Source of the DNA: JBBROH01 sp038229595
Lineage (GTDB): Bacteria > Chloroflexota > Chloroflexia > QHBQ01
Reading direction: 5' to 3'
DNA length: 5,606 nt
NCBI GenBank assembly: GCA_038229595.1
Contig: JBBROH010000229.1
Coordinates: 1 to 5,606 of the forward strand
Below the pieces are notes generated by a model. It searched no databases, was not told the DNA's origin, and worked only from the letters and a program-made list of their open reading frames with translations. Shown here piece by piece: positions 1 through 4,684 of this stretch (positions are counted from its first letter, which is position 1; every line of letters begins with the position of its first letter). The translations under genes and the position numbers were made by a program.

Positions 1-500
1 AGGGTGATCTGATCGGACTTGGCGACGAAATCGCTCATCGTCTTGATCCCCAGGGCATCCGCGTCCGCCTTCTTCATAGCAATGGCCTGGGTGTCGTTCA
101 TCGGCGAGTAGGCAAGCCTGGTCAGCTTGAACTGACTGGCGTAATCAGCCTTCACCGTGTCGTAGGTCTTCTGCGCGTCAGGGATCACATCCTTCTTGAG
201 GATGACGGTCAACCCGGTGCCAGTGTACTCCGGGTAGAGGTCAATGTCGCCCTTGATCAGGGCAGCATGGACGGGAGCAGTGTCGTTCAGGTTGATCTTG
301 GTCTTATCTACTGGGATGCCGTTTGCTTCGAGCAACTGGGCATACATCTCGCCAATCAGCACGGCCTCGGTAAAGTTCTTGGAGGCGACCACTACCTTCT
401 TCCCATTGGTGGTTGCAGCAGTGCTGCTGTTGTTGTCACAACCCACCAGCGGTAGAGTAATTGCGGCAAGCAAAGCCACAATCAGCATCTTAGCCTTCAT
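1..500 (-). CDS. Osmoprotectant ABC transporter substrate-binding lipoprotein (OpuBC/OsmF-like), 3' end beyond window
   Basis: The first 166 residues of an extracytoplasmic solute receptor of the glycine betaine/carnitine/choline family are visible; the rest runs off the left edge. Translation starts at the ATG at 500-498, after an AGAGGA ribosome binding site. Residues 1-21 form a lipoprotein signal peptide (Lys2 and Lys4, then a hydrophobic core) ending in the lipobox L18-V19-G20-C21, so the mature protein should be lipid-anchored outside the membrane. A short polar Ser/Thr/Asn linker follows. The domain opens with VVVASKNFTEAVLIGEM (36-51), typical of this family, then NDTAPVHAALIKGDIDLYPE (71-90) and Y91-T92-G93-T94-G95, where family members contact the ligand. 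Residues near 130-140 (SPMNDTQAIAM) match the usual second-lobe entry. It lies 53 bp downstream of the permease gene on the same strand, so the two are almost certainly one operon. The ATPase is not in the window. The exact ligand cannot be read from the sequence. Confidence 0.93.
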   Translation of the reverse strand, partial: MKAKMLIVALLAAITLPLVGCDNNSSTAATTNGKKVVVASKNFTEAVLIGEMYAQLLEANGIPVDKTKINLNDTAPVHAALIKGDIDLYPEYTGTGLTVILKKDVIPDAQKTYDTVKADYASQFKLTRLAYSPMNDTQAIAMKKADADALGIKTMSDFVAKSDQIT

Positions 501-515
501 CGTGTGTCCTCTTTC

Positions 516-532
516 TGTTCCTTCCAGGAACA
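516..532 (-). promoter_or_regulatory. Intercistronic hairpin just upstream of the binding-protein ribosome binding site
   Basis: In the 53-bp gap between the permease and binding-protein genes there is a perfect 7-bp inverted repeat (TGTTCCT / AGGAACA) around a 3-base loop. On the transcribed minus strand it lies immediately before AGAAAGAGGA, which contains the ribosome binding site of the next gene. No T-run follows, so it is not a terminator. Such hairpins between transporter cistrons often protect or adjust the mRNA of the binding protein, which is needed in excess. That role is an inference here. Confidence 0.45.
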
Positions 533-553
533 ACCGCCCCGCGTTGGGACGGA

Positions 554-1189
554 CTAGTTGTACTTAAAGAGCCGCTGCAAGCCCGCCAGCAGTGCTTCGC
601 TGACCAGGGCAAGCAGGGCAATCGGTATAGCACCGACCAGCAGTATCTCCGGTCGGTTGCGAGCCAGCCCAGCGAAAAGGAAGAAGCCCAGTCCTCCCGC
701 GCCGATCAGGTAGGCCAGCGTAGCACTGGCGATCACTTCGACAGCCGCGCTACGCACCCCGCCGATGATCAGCGGGAGGGCCAGAGGCAACTGCACCTGC
801 CGCAGCAGCCGCAAGGGAGACATCCCCATGCCCCGCCCTGCCTCGCTAATCGCCGGGTCGATACCGCGCAGGCCCACATCCGTGCCAATCAGCAGGTGGG
901 GGCAGGCCAACAGGGTGAGGGTAACCAGGGCCGGTAGGAAGCCAATGCTCAGCACGGGGTAGAGTAGGAAAAGGACAGCTAGGCTGGGCAAGGCCCGCGC
1001 TGCCCCGAAGCTGTTGAGTACCAGCACCGTCCCACGCCCCCGACGGCTGGTCCAGACCCCCAGCGGCACGCAGATAGCCACCGCCAACACGAGGGCCGCC
1101 AGACAGAGGATGATGTGTATCTTGAGCGCATCCCAGAACTCGGTCTGGTACTGGCCCGCAAATTGCCACGCCTGCTCAAGTATATCCAT
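554..1189 (-). CDS. Osmoprotectant ABC transporter permease (OpuCB/ProW-like)
   Basis: This 211-residue integral membrane protein has the binding-protein-dependent permease fold, the usual size for OpuBB/OpuCB-type permeases. Hydrophobic segments lie near residues 24-47, 64-83, 85-103, 134-162 and 182-204. The family's LPSLAVL stretch is at 67-73. The cytoplasmic EAA loop that docks on the ATPase is clear at 116-144: E116-A117, G122, then L134-P135. The conserved Y160-L161-I162-G163-A164-G165-G166-L167-G168 follows. The ATG at 1189-1187 is preceded on the minus strand by AAGGG at a six-base spacing. It is the first gene of a minus-strand operon with the substrate-binding lipoprotein 53 bp downstream. 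The ATPase and any second permease must lie beyond the left edge or elsewhere. A minus-strand promoter sits 52-81 bp upstream. The transporter class is confident; the substrate (betaine, carnitine, choline or similar) is inferred from family. Confidence 0.93.
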   Translation of the reverse strand: MDILEQAWQFAGQYQTEFWDALKIHIILCLAALVLAVAICVPLGVWTSRRGRGTVLVLNSFGAARALPSLAVLFLLYPVLSIGFLPALVTLTLLACPHLLIGTDVGLRGIDPAISEAGRGMGMSPLRLLRQVQLPLALPLIIGGVRSAAVEVIASATLAYLIGAGGLGFFLFAGLARNRPEILLVGAIPIALLALVSEALLAGLQRLFKYN

Positions 1190-1236
1190 CTACTACCCTT
1201 CGTCTGCGCTAGCCTGGAGTTACCGCTGCGGCAATA

Positions 1237-1245
1237 TGTTACTAT
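1237..1245 (+). promoter_or_regulatory. Possible extended -10 for the PLD-like gene
   Basis: TGTTACTAT on the plus strand is an extended -10 (TG, one base, then TACTAT, four of six to consensus) with no convincing -35 box at 16-18 bases. An alternative pairing is TTACCG (1220-1225), 17 bases, TATATC (1243-1248), also weak. Either would overlap the -10 of the oppositely directed transporter promoter. Confidence 0.3.
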
Positions 1246-1270
1246 ATCACAGGTGCCAACTGCCTGGCAA
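1241..1270 (-). promoter_or_regulatory. Predicted sigma70 promoter of the osmoprotectant transporter operon
   Basis: Read on the minus strand, TTGCCA (1270-1265, five of six to TTGACA) is followed after 18 bases by TATAGT (1246-1241, five of six to TATAAT). TGA directly before it gives an extended -10. Transcription would start near 1234, leaving a leader of about 45 bases before the permease ATG. The match is good for both boxes, and the position in the divergent gap is as expected. Confidence 0.6.
1254..1269. promoter_or_regulatory. Inverted repeat TGCCA-N6-TGGCA, possible operator
   Basis: Two perfect 5-base arms (1254-1258 and 1265-1269) flank a six-base spacer. The right arm lies inside the predicted -35 box of the minus-strand transporter promoter, where a bound regulator could block polymerase. 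A nested TGCC-T-GGCA palindrome (1261-1269) shares the same bases. Short inverted repeats arise by chance in GC-rich DNA, so this is only a candidate; the regulator is unknown. Confidence 0.3.
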
Positions 1271-1328
1271 ATCACTGGCTCGATCAGGCGAGAGCAAGCA
1301 AGAATTGATCCCCCAACAAGGAGAGTAC

Positions 1329-2201
1329 GTGAGCATCAACTTCTTCGTCCTGCCCGACGATGGGCTAAGTCCCCTACTCAGCCCACTGACTGCCGCCCGC
1401 CAGACGCTGGACGTGTACATCTTTCGGCTGGAGCAGGGGGCAGTAGAGCAGGCGATCAGCGCAGCGGGCCGCCGTGGGGTGCTGGTGAGGGCGATCCTCG
1501 ACCGCGCCACCGACGGCAACCAGCCCGCCTACGAGCGGCTGACCCAGGCGGGGGTAGCAGCCCGTTGGTCGCCCCCCTACTTCGTCAAGACGCACGCCAA
1601 GTGCTTCGTGGCCGACGGCAAAGATACGGTAATCACCACCGCCAACTTCGTCGCTGCCGGGCAGGGGGTGCGCGACTACGGCGTAGCAACTGACGACCTG
1701 GCGGTAGCCAACGCGGTCAGTAGCACATTTGAGGCAGATTGGCGCGAGCAGGAGGGCCAGCCTGCAGCCAGCGAGGTCGCCAACCTGGTAGTCAGCCCGA
1801 TCAACAGCCGGGCGCAAACCCTCAACTTCATCAACCAGGCCCAGCACAGCCTCTATGTGCAGCATGAGCAATTCGACGACCCCACCGTGGCCGACCTGCT
1901 GGCGGCGCGGGCCAACGCGGGCGTACAGGTGCGCCTGCTGCTTGGCGAGCGGGTGAACGGCACTTTGCTGGCCCGCCTGCACTCGCTGGCTCCTACCCTG
2001 CTCAGCCGCACCCTCAGTCAGCCCCGCCCGCACTGCAAGCTGCTGATCCGCGACGCAGCCGCGATCCAGATTGGCAGCCTCAACCTGACGACGGAGAGCC
2101 TCGACCGCCGCCGCGAGATCAGCCTGCTGCTGCATGACCCAGCGGCAGTGCAACGGGCCACCGCCACCTTCCAGGCTGATTGGGTAAGCGCGAGCGGCTA
2201 A
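1329..2201 (+). CDS. Phospholipase D-like protein with two HKD motifs
   Basis: This 290-residue protein is made of two phospholipase D-like half-domains. The first HKD motif is H89-A-K91-x4-D96, followed by T103-T-A-N106 in the place of the usual GSxN. The second is H235-C-K237-x4-D242, with G249-S-L-N252 and E263 behind it. In this superfamily the two histidines form one active site that works through a phosphohistidine intermediate on phosphodiester bonds. Members include cardiolipin synthases, phospholipases and nucleases, and the sequence does not tell which applies here. It has no signal peptide or membrane segment and is far shorter than membrane-anchored cardiolipin synthases (about 480 residues), so it looks like a soluble cytoplasmic enzyme. 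The start is the GTG at 1329, five bases after AAGGAG (1318-1323). The frame stays open upstream to 1014, but that part lies antisense to the permease and is not believable protein. No terminator is seen before the next gene. Confidence 0.88.
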   Translation: MSINFFVLPDDGLSPLLSPLTAARQTLDVYIFRLEQGAVEQAISAAGRRGVLVRAILDRATDGNQPAYERLTQAGVAARWSPPYFVKTHAKCFVADGKDTVITTANFVAAGQGVRDYGVATDDLAVANAVSSTFEADWREQEGQPAASEVANLVVSPINSRAQTLNFINQAQHSLYVQHEQFDDPTVADLLAARANAGVQVRLLLGERVNGTLLARLHSLAPTLLSRTLSQPRPHCKLLIRDAAAIQIGSLNLTTESLDRRREISLLLHDPAAVQRATATFQADWVSASG

Positions 2202-2206
2202 CCCAC

Positions 2207-2235
2207 TTGCGCCGCCACCTCCTGTTTGGTATAAT
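2207..2235 (+). promoter_or_regulatory. Strong predicted sigma70 promoter of the unknown gene
   Basis: TTGCGC (2207-2212), a 17-base spacer and a perfect TATAAT (2230-2235), preceded by TGG to give an extended -10. It begins only five bases after the PLD-like stop codon. Transcription should start near 2242, about 40 bases before the ATG at 2282. An imperfect inverted repeat, GTGAA (2241-2245) with TTCAC (2260-2264), lies at the predicted start point and could be an operator, though it is weak. Confidence 0.75.
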
Positions 2236-2281
2236 AGAATGTGAATAACGTAACAATGTTTCACCAAGCAGGAGAACAGCA

Positions 2282-3265
2282 ATGGCAAGCGTATTGGAAC
2301 AACTTGAGCAGCAGAGTGGGGCGGTCGCCCAGAGCGAGACGGCAAGCAGTGCGGACTACACCCGCTGGCAGGCCCAGCAGCCAACCATAGGCGCAGAGCA
2401 GGGAACGTACCTGGTCGGCGGCTTCGATAGCTTCGGCAAGCCGGGCGCACAGTGGGTGCAGGCTGGCTTCACCTATGGTGATGGCGAGTACTTCGCCTAC
2501 GCCGACGACAACGCGACGGTGGAAGGCACTGCTGACCGCCTGGTAATGGATGTTAGCCAGTACACGCACACCCAGGCTATCGTGCAGATGCTCGATAACG
2601 CCAAGCAGATGCTCTTTAGCGCACAGCCGGTAGCGGTGCCGGATGGTGGCACGATCAGCTTTGAGTTTACTATGGCGGCCACCGGCCACGACACCCTACC
2701 CGGCGATCTGCGCGACGGCTTTGCTTCGTTCAACGCCCTCGACTTTGGCACCGGCCTGGCCCTTGACTTCTTCACCAGCGACGACCGCCTGGCCGCAGTC
2801 TACGCCCGCCTGCCCTTCCCCCAGATGGAGGGCATCCCCATAGACATGGAGAAGCGCACGCCCAAGCTGAAGGCGACTATCTTGCGCGCCCTCTTTATCT
2901 ACTTTGAGCATCGGCGGATTGACCAGAAGCACACCCGCCTCTACCGCCTCGTCCGCAACCTGGGCTGGCGGCTGAAGCAGGACAAGTTCTTCGCCATCTT
3001 CAAGGAGACTAACCGCCTCAGCACCCAGCCGGGACAGCAGCATAGCTACAAGCTGTTCTACGACCAGGGCAACAACCGCATTGAGTGGTGGGTAGACGGC
3101 ACGCTGATCTATGCGGTGGATGAGGTCAAGTTCAAGGCCAAGAGTTTCACCCTCGCCTACGGCCTGATGACCGAGAAGGATTTGGGCGCAGCGGGCAGCG
3201 TCTCCTGTGCGGGGCAAGGGATGCACGGCGAGTACAGCGCGATCACGGTAACTACCACCCGCTAG
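2282..3265 (+). CDS. Protein of unknown function, beta-rich with a basic helical insert
   Basis: I do not recognise this 327-residue protein with confidence. The ATG at 2282 follows CAGGAG (2269-2274) at seven bases. Residues 1-40 are a polar Gln/Glu/Ala/Ser-rich leader with no signal peptide or membrane segment, so the protein is probably cytoplasmic. Residues 43-180 are acidic and rich in aromatic residues and glycine, with short alternating stretches that suggest beta strands (GGFDSFGKPGAQWVQAGFTY at 46-65, TISFEFTMAA at 124-133, FGTGLALDFF at 155-164). Residues 190-245 are instead basic and look helical. Beta-like sequence resumes at 254-327, including W269-W270-V271-D272-G273-T274-L275, a pattern seen in concanavalin A-like sandwich folds. 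A lectin/glucanase-like fold, or a DUF6081-type family, is a guess from memory. There is a single cysteine, C309. It has its own promoter and terminator, so it can be expressed as a single gene. It is probably real: the frame is long, the start is well marked and the composition is protein-like. Confidence 0.8.
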   Translation: MASVLEQLEQQSGAVAQSETASSADYTRWQAQQPTIGAEQGTYLVGGFDSFGKPGAQWVQAGFTYGDGEYFAYADDNATVEGTADRLVMDVSQYTHTQAIVQMLDNAKQMLFSAQPVAVPDGGTISFEFTMAATGHDTLPGDLRDGFASFNALDFGTGLALDFFTSDDRLAAVYARLPFPQMEGIPIDMEKRTPKLKATILRALFIYFEHRRIDQKHTRLYRLVRNLGWRLKQDKFFAIFKETNRLSTQPGQQHSYKLFYDQGNNRIEWWVDGTLIYAVDEVKFKAKSFTLAYGLMTEKDLGAAGSVSCAGQGMHGEYSAITVTTTR

Positions 3266-3295
3266 CCTGCTACCCAGCGGAGTTAGCCAGCAGCT

Positions 3296-3328
3296 AGCCC
3301 TCTCCCCACTGCTGGGAGGGGGCTTTTT
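3296..3328 (+). terminator. Rho-independent terminator after the unknown gene
   Basis: AGCCCTCTCCC (3296-3306) pairs with GGGAGGGGGCT (3314-3324) as an 11-bp stem with one G-T wobble and a 7-base loop. The T-run at 3324-3328 follows directly. It lies 30 bases after the stop codon at 3263-3265 and separates this unit from galK. Confidence 0.88.
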
Positions 3329-3342
3329 GGGGGCCACTTTCG

Positions 3343-3367
3343 TGGTATAATCAGCGCATCCCTGATT
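3343..3367 (+). promoter_or_regulatory. galK promoter with overlapping inverted repeat
   Basis: A perfect TATAAT (3346-3351) with TGG before it forms an extended -10 identical to that of the preceding gene. There is no good -35; the region where it should be is the T-run of the upstream terminator (TTTTTG, 3324-3329, 16-base spacer). Transcription should start near 3358. A perfect 6-base inverted repeat, AATCAG (3349-3354) and CTGATT (3362-3367), covers the end of the -10 and the start point, a classic place for a repressor. The -10 is convincing; the operator is a candidate only. Confidence 0.65.
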
Positions 3368-3380
3368 TGGAGCGCGCATT

Positions 3381-4658
3381 ATGAGCATGAACAACGCTGA
3401 TTACTGGCAGGAGTTGACCGCCACTTTTACTGCCCAGTTTGGCGGCCAGGCGCGGGTGCGGGTGCAGGCTCCGGGCCGCGTGAACCTGATCGGCGAACAC
3501 ACCGACTACAACGGCGGCTTCGTGCTACCCAGCGCAATTGACCGCTACATCCGCTTGCTGGCCCGACCTACCCCCGCCAATGTACTCCTCTACGCCCAGG
3601 ACAAGAGACAGAGCGACAGCTTTCGCGGCTTGCCAGAGCAGCTCGCAAATTGGGCCGACTACCCACGCGGCGTGCTGGCCCAGTTGCGCGAGGCGGGCTA
3701 CCAGTTTGGTGGGGTCGAGCTTGCCTTTGGCGGCGACCTGCCAGCGGGCGCGGGCCTCAGTTCGTCGGCGGCGGTCGAGGTGGCGGTGGCCGCCGCCCTG
3801 CGCGCGATCTACGACCTGCCGATCAGCGATGAGCAGCTAGCTCTCCTCTGTCAGCGGGCGGAGAACCAGTTTGTGGGGGTCGCCAGCGGGATCATGGATC
3901 AGTTCGCCGTCACCCTCAGCCGGGCTGACCATGCGCTGCTGCTAGATTGCCGCAGCGTAAAGTACCAGCACGTCCCCCTGTTGCTGGGCGACAACTACCG
4001 GCTGGTGGTCGTGGAGAGCGGCCAGAAGCGCAGCCTGCTGACCGCCCCCTACAACCAGCGGCGGGCCGAGTGCGAAGCAGCAGTAGCAGCCCTACAATTG
4101 CGACTACCCGACCGCCAGATCAGCAGCCTGCGCGATGTCAACGCCGCCGACCTGTCGCTGATCGACGATGCGACCGCCCTCAAGCGCGCTCGCCACATCG
4201 TCAGCGAGAACGTGCGGGTACAACAAGCAGCGGCCTTGCTGGTCGCAGGCGACCTGCGTGGCTTCGGCAAGCTGATGAACGAGGCGCATCAGAGTATGAG
4301 CCGCGACTTTGAGGCCAGCACCCCTGAGATTGACGCACTGGTGGCGACAGTGCAGAGCGTCCCTGGGGTACTGGGGGCGCGCATTACCGGGGCGGGCTGG
4401 GGCGGCTGCACCGTCAACCTGGTAGCCAGCAGCGCGCTGGCCGCCTTCGAGCAGGCGGTAGATCGCTTCCGCCAGCAGAGCAAGCTGCCCGCCAGCACCT
4501 TCGTCTGCCGCTCAGTAGACGGGGTGCTGGTCAGCTTACCGCCACTCGCGCCTTTGGGCAGACAGCAGCTTGCCGCCGCCTTCCGGTGGGGCCGCCAGCT
4601 TGACATTACCCTTGCCCTTTCTTATACTTCCTCTGTTAAACCCTATCTGGTACTCTAG
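3381..4658 (+). CDS. galK: Galactokinase with an unusual C-terminal extension
   Basis: This GHMP-family kinase phosphorylates alpha-D-galactose at C1 with ATP, the first committed step of the Leloir pathway, in the cytoplasm. The galactokinase signature is at 31-50: P31-G-R33-V-N35-L-I-G38-E39-H40-T-D42-Y43-N44. E39, H40 and D42 are the expected sugar-binding residues, and R33 supports catalysis. The ATP-binding motif is at 121-131 (P121, G125-L-S-S-S-A-A131). The catalytic aspartate should be D173 in GIMDQF (170-175). The YNQRRAECEAA stretch is at 224-234, and the third GHMP motif, GARITGAGWGGCTV, is at 332-345. The start is the first ATG, eight bases after GGAG; a second ATG two codons on is possible. 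At 425 residues it is longer than the usual 380-400. Family similarity ends near residue 384, and the last 40 or so residues look unlike galactokinase and overlap the lepA promoter. No galT or galE is in the window. Every motif expected for activity is present. Confidence 0.96.
   Translation: MSMNNADYWQELTATFTAQFGGQARVRVQAPGRVNLIGEHTDYNGGFVLPSAIDRYIRLLARPTPANVLLYAQDKRQSDSFRGLPEQLANWADYPRGVLAQLREAGYQFGGVELAFGGDLPAGAGLSSSAAVEVAVAAALRAIYDLPISDEQLALLCQRAENQFVGVASGIMDQFAVTLSRADHALLLDCRSVKYQHVPLLLGDNYRLVVVESGQKRSLLTAPYNQRRAECEAAVAALQLRLPDRQISSLRDVNAADLSLIDDATALKRARHIVSENVRVQQAAALLVAGDLRGFGKLMNEAHQSMSRDFEASTPEIDALVATVQSVPGVLGARITGAGWGGCTVNLVASSALAAFEQAVDRFRQQSKLPASTFVCRSVDGVLVSLPPLAPLGRQQLAAAFRWGRQLDITLALSYTSSVKPYLVL
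4600..4628 (+). promoter_or_regulatory. Near-consensus sigma70 promoter of lepA, inside the 3' end of galK
   Basis: A perfect TTGACA (4600-4605), a 17-base spacer and TATACT (4623-4628, five of six) make this the best two-box promoter in the window. Transcription would begin near 4635, about 50 bases before the lepA start. It lies entirely within the last 20 codons of the galK frame, where base composition becomes visibly more AT-rich. Confidence 0.8.
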
Positions 4659-4684
4659 CCTATATTAGCTTTGAAGGAACAACT

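Noticed and set aside
244..567. 107-codon plus-strand open frame
   Set aside because: It is antisense to the clear binding-protein gene and spans the intercistronic gap.
1278..1292. GCTCG/CGAG hairpin in the PLD-like leader
   Set aside because: Only four base pairs without a bulge; too weak to call a regulatory structure.
1014..1328. In-frame upstream extension of the PLD-like protein
   Set aside because: It lies mostly antisense to the permease gene, has no family resemblance, and the GTG at 1329 has an excellent ribosome binding site.
1374..2450. 358-codon open frame on the minus strand
   Set aside because: It is a shadow of the PLD-like gene and the start of the unknown gene, crosses the promoter at 2207-2235, and has no recognisable motifs. 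Long antisense frames are common in GC-rich DNA.
3261..3299. Repeated GCTAGCC/GTTAGCC words (3261, 3282, 3293)
   Set aside because: They are short, unevenly spaced and partly inside the stop codon and terminator stem; chance is the likely cause.
2696..3394. 232-codon open frame on the minus strand
   Set aside because: It is antisense to the unknown gene and runs through the terminator and galK promoter; its composition is not protein-like.
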